A stretch of DNA of 64,000 nucleotides from Strongylocentrotus purpuratus (GCF_000002235.5 NW_022145615.1:14866712-14930711), one strand, 5' to 3'. Positions 12,301 through 27,216 are shown, numbered from the stretch's first letter. Notes: generated from the sequence alone by a model not told the origin. A program made the numbers and translations.

Positions 12301-15300
12301 TATTCAAACTATTCATTACAAGTAGGTGAAACATGTAAGAAAAGTACATGGAAGAGAACTGTTATCAATAATAAAATTAATAAAATTGATCTACAATAAA
12401 TATTTTCATACAGAAAGGTATTGAAGTTTGGTCTATGATATTAATAATAATAAGAGTAGTAGTAGTAGCTGCAGTAGAAGTAGAAGTAGTAGTAGTAGAA
12501 GTAGTAGTAGTAGTATGTTTACTACTATTCTACTAGTACTACTACTATTACTACCGGTACTTCTTCTACTATTACTACTTCTTCTATTACTACTATAATG
12601 ATGATGGCCTATATGAGGCTTCCATAAATACACATACCTCTCCCTCTCTTATAAGAGTACAGAGTTTGAAGTGATCTTTCTGGAGCCTAGAACTTACAGA
12701 AAACTTGCTTGATTGATATGATCAAATTTGTAACCAATTTTTTCCTTCACAGCTTACCAACGATATATGGTATCAAATAATAATTTTTTTCATGCACTAC
12801 CCATCTTTTTTTTGTTGCTGATTTGATTACTGAGTATACATGTACATTTATATACTGACCCCATCACTCGTCTGTTTTCATGTTTAGATGGGAAACTGAC
12901 ACCACATAATAACATGTAATCCAAAAACGTAAATTAGAATTGCTGACAGCTTTACTAAAGTGGTAAATGTCAGCCCTTTTATTTTGGAGCATTGGATTTC
13001 AATACGAACGCAATTTCTCTCAACTTTCCTACATCAATATGAGGGTGTTCTTTTACAACGAGGTACCCCCGGGTGAAACGGTGCTACCCTGAAAGTCACC
13101 AACCGTCATTCCGCACCTCAAGGAATAAAGAGTTGCAGAGTTGAGGTTTCCTCACGCATTGACGTCATTTCGCCTCCCTAGAAAACCTTTCCAGAAATGA
13201 ATTTAAATCATAGGAGTGGATGAGGCCAGTAGAACATTGAGCAATGCAAGATAAAGCCAATAGTAGGGTCACAGTTAGTAATGTTATGGCATAGATAATC
13301 CCACACCTGGGATATTGAGGACCAAAATACACTGTCCAATTTAGATTTCATATATGTCAGCAGTATATGGAAATCAAAAGACAAAAGTTAATAGGCTAGC
13401 TGACTGGATGAAGCTTGGTCATGTTATTTCTTTTGAAGACAAAGTGAATTTCTGGGAAGGGCCGTGAAAATAAACTATTGTGGGGAACATGACAACTTTT
13501 TTAACAAAGCTATATTAAGGTGTTTGCATACTTGTCAGCATAACTCATTTCTCAACAAATCTAGACAATCAAAGTATCCAAGCTGTATAATTCTTATCAC
13601 ATAACATGATATTTTAAATATCTTAATGAGCATTATTGGTTCCATTTTAAGATGCTAAATCATACTAATATCATTGCTGAATTAGAACATGTTAAACAAG
13701 CAAAATATAGCTAGCTCTTTATCGATTTTGATATGTTCATTAGCTAGCTATTTATTAATTAATAATCTAATCAGTTATTTATTCATTTATTTATGTATTT
13801 GTTTATTAATTATTTTCATTTACTTATTATTGTTATATTCATTCATTTATTTCTGCTTGCCAGACAACTTTTTTCAATCACAGTGAAATGAGAACATATT
13901 CAAAAGGCTAAAGTTAGCTATTATCCCACAAGGAATTAACAGACAACTACATTAAAGCTTCACCTAGAGACACCAGTAGCTCTTTAATTTGAGTAAGCCC
14001 TCTTTGCTACGTCATCATCAAGGCTGAGGGCAATTCCTAATCTACTGCTGCCTCTAAAGGAGACCTGACGAAAGAAAATATCACCAGATTTGCCTAACTG
14101 GATTTATTCTAACCCTGAATAGCAATATTCAACCTCCCTCATCTATACCTTCAAAGTTAATTATGCTGCAGAATTTGTTCTTCTCCTTTCCACAGTTGTT
14201 CCTTCATTTTCAATCTACCAGCATGTATTTTTCTCTTTCCTTTTTCATCAGTGGTCTAAACTAGTTTAAACTAGTTTATCTGTTCTGTTGTAATGCTTCT
14301 TGCATACTAGAATTTTTGTCATTGCAAGAAATTGTCCCAACCTTTACCTATGACTATAAAAGTGCAAATACAAGTTCCTTATAACAACTTTTTATCTCAC
14401 ATTATCTTTTATTCTGTTATTTAACCCTCCCTCCCTCCCTCCCTCCCTCCCTCCTTCCCTCCCTCCCTCCTTCCCTCCCATTATTCATTTTCTCTAACTC
14501 ATAAATGGCCCCACATTTTTTTAGTTTCAATTCGTAACACATCTTCAACAATGCAATTGAATATATGACACATGCATGATTTATCAATCCATTAATTTGA
14601 AAGTGTGTATCATAAGCCTCCTCATCACACTGTGAAAGTTAACCATGATTCATATCCGTGATATGTATCTAAACACTTCTAACACATCTAGACAAACTAG
14701 ATATCTCAGGTTGCCATCTCATAGGCAATCCCATGCAGTAGTTCCTGAGAGAAACAGATTTCAGAACTCCTAGATCTTGTGCTCTATGGCATCTGATTAG
14801 AATCTCTGCACCTCCTTCCCTCCATAAACCCAGCAATGCAACGCATGTGTTGAGGGACTTCACTTGGACGGACGGTGATCAATACTCATAGGCCCTAGGT
14901 ATAATATATCCTGTAATCTTGAAAACAGGATATCTGGCCGGAATCTTTTCACGACCTTCTCTCTCCCTTCACTGCATCACAAACTACCCAACGGCTCTAA
15001 ATTTCTGAAAGGGACTTTGCTAGGAAAGTGACTGACTTATAAAGGTCCCAGATGTATTATAGCTTTAATACAAGACATACATGTAGAACAGGAATCTTAG
15101 AATCTGTATCCCCTTCCCCCCCCCCCCCCTCCCCTACCTCAATCCCAACCTCATAAGTACCCCGATGCATTGTTCCTAATTATTGAGTGAATGTCTGAGG
15201 ATATTGAGAGATACAAAATATAATATTATAAGAATCCCATGCAATCTTCATGCCATGCCACACCCACCCCCTCCCCCTCCCCTGCCCTTTCCCCTCCACT

Positions 15301-18300
15301 GTTGCCTTTCATTCATAAACAAAGACTTAATTCAATAACTAGACTTTTGCAGTTTTATCAAAAACATATTGAAAAACAACATAGAATACTTATAACGCAC
15401 ATCCAATTTTTGAATATAAATATTGTTGCTAGTAAGGAAAGGATAAACGTATCTCTCTATTTACTTGATGAACAATTATTCAATGACTGAAGTCTACTTT
15501 AGGATGCATGATTCCCTACAGTACAGACTGGAAATCTTCTCCAAATAAATCTAAAAGTGTTTTCTTATGGACATGCGAGGGAGCTAGACTCAAAAGCACA
15601 GATGGCTACATCAGTTTTGAAGCTGAATGCAGAATACGTTTATGACCGTGCCAATAGTTGTAAAAAAGACAGGGTCATAGCATTTTTTAACCATTATGTT
15701 TTAGCTTTCTCTGATCTCCATTTTTGAGTCAGTCCATTGCTCAACTTTTCAACACCTTTATTCTTCTCACTATTTACTCTCTACATGATTTTATTTCTAT
15801 CTCTCTCTCTCTCTCTCTGTCTTCCCTTCCCTCTCACCCAATTTCTCTCTATATTTTTCGTTCATTCCTTCTCTTGATTTCCATCAATCTCTTATTCTCA
15901 ATGTTTCTCATTTAACACTTTGACAACTCACTGTGCAGCTTCTTATTTTTACAAATCTGTAAAAATCTTAATGCTTATTTTATAGTTCCCTCTTGAATTA
16001 GTTTTTTTTTTAGAACTAAGATTTTTCTTTTGTTAGTATGAAATGCTTACCTTCTTGGTGGTACAATAGGGCTTGTGATAGGACTGATAGCAGGGGAAGG
16101 TCTGGGAGAGAAGCGACTTCTTACTGTCAGGGTTACCACACCTTTCTTTACTTGCTGCAATAAGAAATAGATGAATTGTTGCTCAAATGTAGAGATGTAC
16201 TGGTCAAATTACAAATAGATACCTGCACGATTTAAAGACTTCAATAAGAATTTTCATTAAATAATTTGTTGTGCCACAGGCAGTAGGGCGTAGGCGCATC
16301 GTGCCGTTCTACTAAAACGTGGATGTGCATTATTGCATTATTAAGCAAGTTGTAGAGGTGTCTTAGTCGAGTGGTTTAAGCACTTGACTGGTAATGCAAA
16401 TGGCATGGCACTATTAAATATACTTTGGCAAGACATTTATCTAAGTTTGCCACCCCATACCCAGGAAAGAAATCGGGACCTGGTAAGATGGCTAAAGTCT
16501 TTGCGATAAAAATTGCCATATGCCCTCACAGTGACCATAATGGAAGGAATACTCCCTAGGAAGTGGAAATTATGCACACTGTGTGCCTGAGCAGGGTAAT
16601 AAAAATAACTGTAAAGCACTTAGAGACAGTATTCCAATAAGCGCTTTATAAATCCAGATATATTATTATATCAGCTTTTAACAAATATGTGCTTCTTTGA
16701 TATGTAACTACTCAAATCGGGTAGTTGCAATCCATTTTAACTTTTTATAATAATAGTCAATAGAGAAATACCACCAACCAGTGGCACAACAAATGTTGAA
16801 ATGAGTATACCAACAGCTAGCTACTGCTAATCATTTTGAAACCAAGCAGAAAAATATTGTCCTCAATTTTCAGATCCTCGACAAAAGATGGCGCTCTTTA
16901 AATAAGATGGTTGAAGAAGTTGCAGTGTCCGAGACAGTACGTTTCTCAGGGCTCTAAAAGTACATTAGATATGACTAGTCCAATATCCATATACATGTAC
17001 ATGTGTAATACACCATAAAAGTACATTAGATATGACTAGTCCAATATCCATATACATGTACATGTGTAATACACCATAAAAGTACATTAGATATGACTAG
17101 TCCAATATCCATATACATGTACATGTGTAATACACCATAATAATGATTTGAAAAACTATATGACTCTGACCTATAAACTCTGTTTGCAGAGCTGCCAACC
17201 TTGTGCAACCAAAAAAAAAGAATCATGATGGCAAAAAAAAAGGAATTTCACCATTTTAGGGCAGTTGTTTGACGTGCGGTATGTAAAAAAAAAAAAAAAA
17301 AAAAAACATATTTTATGAAGAGAAAACGTAATACCATAATTTGGAGAAAAAAACAGAGTAATTCCAGCAAAAACGGAATGGTTGGCAGCTCTGTGTTTGT
17401 AAGTTTTGGCAAGATCAAGAGAGCTAAACATGTCTACCTCATGTTAGACTGAGTATGTGGCACGTGTTCTACTTGATCAATTCACCTTGTTTGGATTTAA
17501 CGAGGATTAAGTAAAGTAGTGTCAGGTCAAAACAAAGTTAGTGTTCCAACAACAGGCTTTATGGGATACTGTTTACCGGTATACCTATAATTAGATCAAG
17601 GATGTGTGATTATGACTACTGTATAATACAACCAAAATCAACTCACTCCCGCACAGCAAGATGCTCTAAATGTGCAATGTCATATTTTGAAAGCCTATTT
17701 TTGTGGACACTAACTTATATCTATTGTAAAATGATGGACGCAAATACCATTTTTTTACAGCTACAAACAAAATGACATTCATTTAGTGTGTCAAAAGGGA
17801 TATATGTTTACTTTTATTTGATTTGATTTAAAAAAACATGACTAGAATAATAAAGTGGGGGAAAGGAGGGTTTATCTCTTGGCCTATTCTAAACCAATAT
17901 CTGACTGGAACAATTGGCATTTTTCTAGTTTTTACTCTCATTCTTCTTTTGTCCTTTCAGGATTAGAGTTCAGGTAAGGTTTCATCAAATTAAAGAGACA
18001 AAGGACAGTACATGCGTGACTTAAAGGAGTATTCTGAATTTGATGAACTTACCTTAAATCTATTGATGGCTTGTTTGTGTGTCATCCCATTCAAACTTTC
18101 ACCATTGACTGACATGATTTCATCACCTGTAGAAAAGAAAGGGGATAATGAAATAAGAGCATATAAATAATGAAACATCAAAGGCTTGCAAAGAAGGGTA
18201 TCTGAAAGCTCATTCAAAATAAAGGCATACATTAAAATAAACACAGAATTTGAAGGATATATGTAGTTTACCATTTATTGGTTCATCAAGATAAACACAT

Positions 18301-19195
18301 TTTATTAATTTTTGTTAAACAGACTGAATGTATTTATTCATATATTATTCATGGAAATGTGTGTTAAGATCATATATATTATAAGATAGCCATATGCCAT
18401 TATAGGCCCTGTGGAAGCTTGAGCTACCATCACTAATATATTTAAAATAAACAACATTTCTAATACTGTTTCAGGGTTAGCTCATATACACCTGCTTAGG
18501 AATTCTATCACAATTGAACTTTAAAGCATTAATTTCTGTTCCTATAAATAACGTACAATTTTTCAGGTTAAAGCCCCTGTCAATAAGACAGGCTCTGATT
18601 ACTGCAGAATAGAGGGACAATAGCCTATTTCCTCTGATACAATTTTTGTATAGAAAAGACATGGGCTACATCCGATGACCTCAAACTTCACTTCCAAAAA
18701 TTCCCTCAGTCCCACCTGCTTGCTATTGTTTGTGTTACACATCACTCAAGGGTATATCCATACTATGCTGTGTCACTTTTATCCTACTACCCCAAATACC
18801 TTTCTTGTCTCTGACGTTGACTTAGTGCGGGAACGGAAGGAAATCCTTGTTTTGCATAACTCAATTTTCCCTCTTTTTTATCTATTTTTGTCAGTTTTGT
18901 TTCTAAAGGAAACATGGGGTTGTGCTACTCCTGAGATGTTTGAGAGTCAGGGTGATAATGTCATCTGTCAGCACCTGCTTTATGAAGGGACAGGGGATAC
19001 TAGCTGAAGTGCAGTGGTTGGAGTGCAGTAAGAAAGGTTCAACTTTTGATTAATGGTATGGCTAAGATGCATTTCCATATCTAAACTGCTATAAGAAATT
19101 ATAACAGAAATGCTACCTTACTCTTACCACTCCCGTTCTATGTTTCCTCTCCCACTCTTTACCATCCCTATCCCTCTTCTCTCCCCTTCCCCCCT

Positions 19196-19259
<64 letters not shown>

Positions 19260-22200
19260 CTATTTTCTACATGATGGTAAACAAATGGAACTGTTAACAA
19301 CCTGATTGCAGATGTATTTAACTATTTTACATGTACATGTAAATGGATCTAATAATTAGAGATGGTAAAAAAGACAAATGTGGAGCAGTTTGGAGATTAG
19401 GATGATGTTAACTATAAAAAAATCAAATACAAAATGAGGGGAAAATGTAAAAAGACAGACAGACAGACAGACAGAGAAAACTAAAGTTGTAATATATTAC
19501 TGCTGGGCTAATTTAAAAAGTTACGATTGACTGTTTATCACCTGCACTCAATAGGAAATTTAGATTAGGCATGAAATCTGCCTAAATTAGATCCTGCTTT
19601 GCCTAACAACCGTAGTTCCTCTATAACATACGCTCATAAGTTCCATAGGAAGTGGGTGACAAGATAATGCAATCTTGAGCAACACTAATGCTCTCAGCTT
19701 AACCTAACTCGTACAAGCTCACGATACCCTTACCTCTTCATGTCAACATTACAGGGGTAAAAAGCAGGAAACTCATCAATTTGGTTGCATTTTGAGCTAA
19801 GGAGAAGAGGGGATGCATCCCTTTTAAGCGGTCAGGAAAAGAGCTCAGTCTAATCTGGTCTCTTCCTAAGGGACTATATTTAGTCCCCTCATGGTCGAGG
19901 CCAGGGCATGGATCTGCTAACATGAAGCTTCACGACTAGAGCTGACATTACATTGCAATATTTGTATAGCTATGTATGATCAGGCTGCTTGATTTGATAG
20001 CTTATGGAACCAGGAAAAGTAGGATTTCCAACTTTAATGGATAAGTTACCTTCGTCATGTCAAATGGAAGAGAAAGATGGAAGTTGAAAAAATTGATCTA
20101 CATGTAAGTATCATTCTAAATCCTTATCAACTGGTGAGATTTATGTTTTTAATTGAAATAAATCCCTATCAATATGACAACTTACAGGGTGATATTCAAG
20201 CTATAGGATTATATCAAATCTCATCATATAATCATCAAGCAAGATTCTCAGGAGGAAGGGGGTTTCTTGATGTCAAACTTCTGCTTTTTCAGCTTTCAGA
20301 CCTTTTATGGCAGTTTGAAATCATATTGCTGTTTGGTGTACTTGATGAACAAGTTTCTTAGTGAGAAACTCCCAGTAAATGAACATATGCAAATTAGTAA
20401 TCAATGCAGATGTAATTTTGGCTGCCTTATTTCCCCACGTCTCATATTTTTGTGAATGAATAATTCAACTCAAACAAAAGCCCTTACTGCTGACCGACAC
20501 CTCCTAAGTCTGACATGCCCCATCTATATATGGCCATATTCTGTCCGTCTTTCCTAGGGATTTAGGTCACACATGTTCCTGTTTGGCCTACTTGATGAAC
20601 CAGTTTCCTTGTGAGAAACTTCCGCGGCTTTTGTCTGCTAGGCTTATAATTCACGCCTGGTTGCCATTTTAATGATTATAAAAGACAGCCCATAAGTGAT
20701 GCTGACAACTTCTGGCAAGTGGTCATGATTACGCACTCTCACAAAACTATCTTATCAAGATCAGCAAAAAACACCAAATCAAAGTGTGCAATTCCCACGA
20801 TGTTTTGTGATATATTAGGTTAATCAAGTTAATCTGATTTGATGATTAATTTTTTCCCTCAAATGATGAGAAATACTAATGTAATTTGAATTAAACAAAA
20901 TCCTCAAAAAAGAGTTTAAACAAAATATTTATCTAGATTTATATCATGCTGTGTGCTGGTGGATATATACAAAGCTGTATAGAGATACAGCTTTGTCTTT
21001 TCCGTTAATCTTCATAACCCATGGATTTCACAACCACTCAATATTCCTTCTTGGCTGGTTTCTTCTTGGTAGTGGGTCCTTCAAAATACTCCTTGTAGAG
21101 TGGGACTTCATAAGAAGAGGTATTGCATCATTTGGAGTAACTAACAAAGAATATAAACCTTTCCTCACTAGAATCGTGGGAGAAGAAAAAAAAATTATCT
21201 TTGACTTTGGTATTTCAAATTGATTCTGAAATAGCTACATTCTCAAGAAAATATGATTTTTAAAAAAATAACTGTTGTATGAATGAAATCATTATAAACT
21301 ATTAATAAATTGTCAATCTGATTCAAATTTTAAGGCAACAATCAACAAGGTTTTTATGAACCTCAAATCCTTTTAGTTCTATAAAGCCACAATACTAGGT
21401 TTAGGACTTGCTTTTCGGGATCTTCTCCCTCGCCATTCCCCTTGATTTAATTTGTGTACCTTCTCGTAACCTTCCGTCGGCTGCAGCAGCTCCAGATGTA
21501 AAGATAGTTTTGATGAAGATACCCATACGTCCTTTAGGTGAGTCCTCTCCTCCAACGATGCTAAACCCTAGCCCCTTCCCATAGCCACCTTTGATGAGGG
21601 AGATCTGCTGCACCACAGAGGGAATGGGCGACCCTCGACCTGGTAGCGGCTCACAGGGAGCTGTCTTCGATTGGACCAGTTGCTAGAGGACAAAATGGAA
21701 AAAAAAGGAGAAAATTAAATGTTATATTTATAGCACTGCTCAATTTTGATGAATTAATGATATATGATTTCTGTGCATGATATTGGTATTGAAATATGAA
21801 GTAACTTTCTTAAACATATGTTTTACCTCTCACATCTAATAGATACAAAAACATATAAATAGTTTTATACAATAAAATAAAAACAATAAAATGGAGTATA
21901 CAGGAAGTAAATGGCGTATTAACAGCACATAAAGAAATGAATAGAGCAAAGAGCGACATTATCCCCCCCCCAAAAAAAAAAAGAAGGTAGAAATGAATAT
22001 TAATACCACTGACTAAAGTTCATACCTTTTTCATACTCTTTTCAAAACCAATGGTTTATTTGAGGGCTAATGAATGAAAAAAGTTATTGTTATCTACAAA
22101 TGATATCACCTCAGACTTGACACTTCTTTGCGAATAGAACTCATCAATGACCATGGTAACACTACCAGCAAAGAGTCAATCCACGTGGAAAGCTAGTCAA

Positions 22201-25200
22201 ACTACATTAACCCCTCAGGGTGTCTGCAACTCTCACTTCAAGAAGTCAGATTTGCTTCACAGATTCTAATCCTGTCCAATCCTGTGATCTCATCCCCTGA
22301 TATCCAAGGAGCCTGGTCTAAATGCCAGTTGATATTTCCAGCTCTATATCTAAAGATCACATAATCTGTAATGTTTGAAGAGAAGTAGGTAATACTGAAA
22401 CAAGCAGACCTCATCTGAAATTAAGTATCTATAGACCCAGATCCTATCTTCCTACAATTCCTGTTTACGTGTGCTCATACCATGAAGACTGTCAGGATTT
22501 TAATGCATAACTGCATTAATATTTAAGGTCGCTTGACCTGGCATGATCAAATATTGACATTTTGTTTGAATTAAAATTTGGTGGAACAAACAAAATAGTT
22601 CAGATGCTAAAGAAGTACACTTTCATCAAACAAATTGTGGATAATTTTTTTCTTCTGCAATTTACATGTAATACAAAAATATTAAGATATAAAGTGCTTA
22701 AAGAGGCTGTTCAGGATCCATTATAAAATCTCCAGAGTGTAATAAAAAAAAGAAACAACCAGATCTCTATTTTTGTCATTCAATGCATCAAGTTCTTATA
22801 ATTGACACATATTAAAATGGGGCAAGGATTCTTATAAGAATTAGGATACAGTAAACAACCATAATCCATTCTATCAACATGATAGCTATTTCTCTATCAC
22901 CTTCATGAATATGGGTAGACGGATGGAAATCACTAGAATTAGAGTAAAACATCTAAAGTTTCATATTCTCAAAGCAACATAAACCCTTCAGCTGAAAGAT
23001 GAGTATACATGGAAGTGGGGTATTGGATTATCAGAAAGCGTTTACACAAAGAAAAATCCCTGCTTTTTACATCCAGGATACGCCAGGTGTGAAGTAGGCT
23101 TCTGGAGAGGATGTGTTACCATGGAAACAACATCCACAGAAGACTGCTTAACGTAGCCTTAAGTGAGCAAAGTGAACAAGATATCTTTCTTCACAAACTT
23201 CTTTTTTTCTTTCTAAGTGTCCTACTTATTATCCTAAGTTGCGATTGCAATAAATATGAAAAATCTTTAATAATAATAATAATAATCATGTATGAAATGT
23301 ACAGCATCAGCATGAAACTGTTTCTCGTCTTATGCATCTAGGCAAAAAAGCTTCAAATTTAATATTCAACAATCTTGAAAATTTCCTAGGAAGGGTAGCA
23401 ATATCTTGTAATATTCCATACATCTTTTTATTTGAATCCACATCATTCTAACAAAAGAAAATATGGAAATATATAATCAAAATATTGATAAGTCTTGCCT
23501 ATATAGCTTCAAGTGGATGAAACAAAAGTTCTGTGCTGCCCTCATTTGGTGATTTCATGAAAGCTACATCTTGTCTAGTTTGCTGTTGCTTTGAACAGCA
23601 GCTGCCCAGAACATGATCTAAGCTTCTGCAGTGGCAATATATTTCCAATCACTTGCCCAGTACATAATACCATGATAATTCATATCTTTGTGCAGGTTTA
23701 GGAGGGAGCCTGGTATTATTCACAACCACGGGTGTCTACTTTCATATCTAATCAAGATACTGAATGTCTAATTAAGAAACTGACTTTCAAAATTCAAGAA
23801 AATTATCAAACAGCTCAATTTTCCCCTTTCATTTTGTTCTCAGCTTTATTTCATGATAGTTTTCCAGCCCACCTGCTTTAGCTCACTTTTGTACAGACAT
23901 ATAAAACCATATTAGAAATAAAATAAAATTGATCCCCTTATAAAAAATGAAATTATGTAATATACAATAAGTGATTTGCTATTAATGAGTTGAAGATTGC
24001 CATTGGTATACATTGATATTCAATGTAAAATACCTACCTGGTATACATGATATCATATCCTAGAACCTCGCCATTGTGGACATGGCACTCAAACTGAGGT
24101 TAATTGTGTATTCATAAGAGCTACATAAACGTAGCTTACATCCTTTTCCATTCAGCATTCACGTTTAATGGCTAATGGTTGTTTCCATAAACCCTTTTCA
24201 TTGTTACCGATTATGATGACATACTTTAACAAAACCATGAACATTCCCTTTTATACAATTAATTACTACTGACCCCAAAAAGCATAGTTGGCAGACATAC
24301 TGGTCTTTGCAGCTAGAACAAAGTTATACCTTAGCTAGTGAACATCTGGGGTATTTTGAGAAGACAGAGACCAAACAGACAGGCAAACAGATGGAAAGTT
24401 ATAATTAAGAGCGAGGGGGAGAGAGGGAGGAGAGAGAGAGATGGAGGGGGAGAGAGAGAGAGGTGGAGGGGGGGGGGAGAGAGAGAGGTGGAAGGGGGGA
24501 GAGAGAGAGGTGGAGGGGGAGAGAGAGGTGGAGGGGGAGAGAGAGAGGTGGAGGGGGAGAGAGATAGGTGGAGGGGGAGAGAGAGAAGGGTGAAGAGATG
24601 AGAGAGGATAGAGGAGAAAGAACACTGCAGATGTCTCTCCAATGAATTTGATAGGACTTAATTATAAGCCTTTTCTTCTGATTAAAAGTAACACATTTCT
24701 ATTTCAACCAAGCAGGGGCAATCCAGACCAGGAAAAACAAAAGAAACAACATAGTAACCTCAGACAGTAAACAAACCATTTCCAAGTGGATGAAATAACC
24801 TTTAGAAGGCAAGCACCTGATATTGTGTATTCTACCAGACATGTAGAAAGTCCAACAGGACAAACTAGGAGGTCTAAGGGGTATACACAGACCACAAGAC
24901 GGACATATCTAATGACCACAACCCTCCATCTGGACATTACTCATTGGTCATCACCAGATTGTCTCCCTTCAATATCGACCAGATGAGATATAGACAAGGG
25001 AATACCCAGTGCTTTCATTATTCAAAGCATTGATGAAATATGGTATTAGGGTGGTGCAGAACAGGCTATAATCGCCAAAAAACTTCCTTTTTCAGACTTC
25101 ATAGAGCTTTGGATTAGCGTGTCTATGTAGTCTGTAAAAACAGACCTTGATTAGAAGGGTAGGTCAGGCAAGAAGAAACAAAGGTTGAATCATAACTACC

Positions 25201-27173
25201 ATAGAGACACTTACCATAAAATTATTATGCTGATAAAAAAAGACCATAGATTTTTGCTTATTGATTCAGCCTTTAAACTAAACTATATAAAAGAAGTATA
25301 CCCTCTCATTTAGCTACTCCCTCTTGCCAAATAACCAATATCTAGCTCATTGAGCCTTAAAGCCTTTAAAAGGACCTGTGTGTTACCTCTTCACAAGTAT
25401 TTAATGACAGGAAAATAAATATCTGTTAATTCTAGCCATTACAAAATACATTTCAGAGTTTCTTTGGGGGTTGTTGATAGACTATCATTTGAATGGTCAG
25501 TGATTGATATGGCAAAAGAACTCCGACTAGAGGAAGAGGACCAGAAGGAAATGGCTCAATATTCATAATAGATGGAATCCTATGTCTGGACATGAGTCAT
25601 AATAATACTACAATCTTTGCACATCTTGTGGCCAGATCTTTCCTTCATACTGACCAATAAACAAAAACCTATAAAAGACTTATTTCCTCAAGAATTTAAA
25701 TTGACAAATGCTTCCTTTCTTAGTAACCGAAATGGCAAGTTGACCGGATTGAACTCTTTTGAGTGTGTTTTTTTTTTTTGGGGGGGGGGGGAGGGGTATA
25801 AGATAACATTAAGCCTCATTCTGATATGATGCTGCAAAATTGCAGCAATTAAAAAAATATATAATTCATTTCTAACCAAGCAAAAATGTACTTTCAAACA
25901 ACAAACAAATTAAGAAAAAACGTCAGAAAACTAACATTTCAACAAAAAAAATAGGATTGAGAAAAGGATGATTGGTAAATGACTTTGTTGCCTCCATTCC
26001 AAACAAAATACAATGCGGTTTGTGTTATAACTTTTGATGAAATCACATTTTCCAGGTAATTTTGTACAACAACTGAAATGTGGAAAAAGGTGAGCATTAC
26101 CCCCAAAAAGGATATTCAAGAGACCAAATCTAAATTAACCTTTCCTGAAATCATCACTCAGTAGCAGTAGATTCACTTCAAAAGGGCATAAGTCAGCAAG
26201 GGAAAGCAAGATATATATTACACTGTTACTATTTGTCTTGTTGCTACAGAAGCAAGCATACCATGAAATGTCAAAGGAGATACTTTGTTTCAATGACCTA
26301 AATTGTAACTGAACTCATTTCAGGGTTTCAATGGTTTCTGAACTTTTTTGTTGATAGAACAGGAATTCAAAAATACTGGACAAAGATTGAATTGTACATA
26401 CATGTATACAATTATGTATAAACCTACTGTAAATTTTGTTCTTTATATGTATGAATTATTTCATCATTCCCTGTCAAGTTCACGAGGGTCCGTCATTCCT
26501 AATCTTGAATTAAACATACTTTGATAAGTAAACCAAATAAGATATCAATCAAGAAATATTACTTTCCTCCTTAAAATTAAAGATTTCCAATGACTAATAG
26601 AAAAATTAAGGCATATGAAACATAAGAAGAACAAAATTAGATGATAAATTACTTTGATTAGTCACCAAAAAATGCCTAATCTTAAGAATATTAGTCCTTA
26701 AATTGATTATGTAATCTGAACAAAAGCACTGTCAATCACAGACTTCCTATATTAATAAGCTCTTCCAAAAGGGACATTAGAGAGAAATTTTAGGAAGACA
26801 TAATGTGATATGATGCAGTATGACAGGAAGTGCTTTCTGACCAGAGGGATAAATGACCATGCCATCAGTGCATTAATCGCTGCATAATGTCAAAGTATTT
26901 TTTAATTCATTTCATAGTCTCCTATTTTGATAGCTCTTGAGGGCAGTATTAAAACCAAGGACATCTTCATGAGTGATACGGGAAATGCGATTAAGTACTC
27001 AAATTTCTCTCATCTTTTAGATATTTTCAAAGTCACTCTGTAATATATTCTCTCTTTTGGACGTAAAGTGTGTTTTCTCTCACAAAACATAGCTAATAAT
27101 CAAGAAGCTGACAAAACAGCCACATAAAAGTGAATAAAAAGACCCCCCCCCAAAAAAAAAAAAAAAATAATAA

Positions 27174-27216
<43 letters not shown>

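Larger units (their letters stand above)
3318..16050 (-). other. Intron of 12.7 kb between PDZ-b tail exon and the PDZ-c exon
   Basis: AT-rich intronic DNA. Notable contents are 79-bp direct repeats (4677-4755 and 5441-5519), a degenerate tandem repeat (6193-6442), pyrimidine tracts (8070-8131, 14425-14479, 15798-15820), a GTA/TAC inverted microsatellite (12455-12600), a slightly GC-richer stretch around 13050-13200 with a TGACGTCA palindrome at 13160, and a weak plus-strand open segment at 10579-10863. No further minus-strand exon with good splice borders was found. Confidence 0.7.
16155..18052 (-). other. Intron of 1.9 kb inside PDZ-b
   Basis: The smallest intron of the gene. It still contains a tRNA-derived SINE (16351-16675), a 61-bp triplication (16956-17139) and a TIR element (17187-17393). 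The remainder is AT-rich and unannotated. Confidence 0.75.
18127..21459 (-). other. Intron of 3.3 kb inside PDZ-b
   Basis: Contains (CT)n at 19204-19255, (GACA)n at 19454-19475 and a pair of about 40-bp direct repeats at 20329 and 20578. No additional exon is supported. Confidence 0.75.

Noticed and set aside
13160..13167. TGACGTCA palindrome (also at 44232) as cAMP-response elements
   Set aside because: An 8-mer is expected about once per 65 kb by chance and neither lies at a supported promoter.
16351..16430. Possible functional tRNA gene
   Set aside because: Box A is present, but no intact cloverleaf or clear box B; the sequence continues into a SINE body and tail.
24331..24642. Pro/Ser/Leu- and Arg/Glu/Gly-rich frames on both strands
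   Set aside because: Low-complexity translations of the GA/CT tract.
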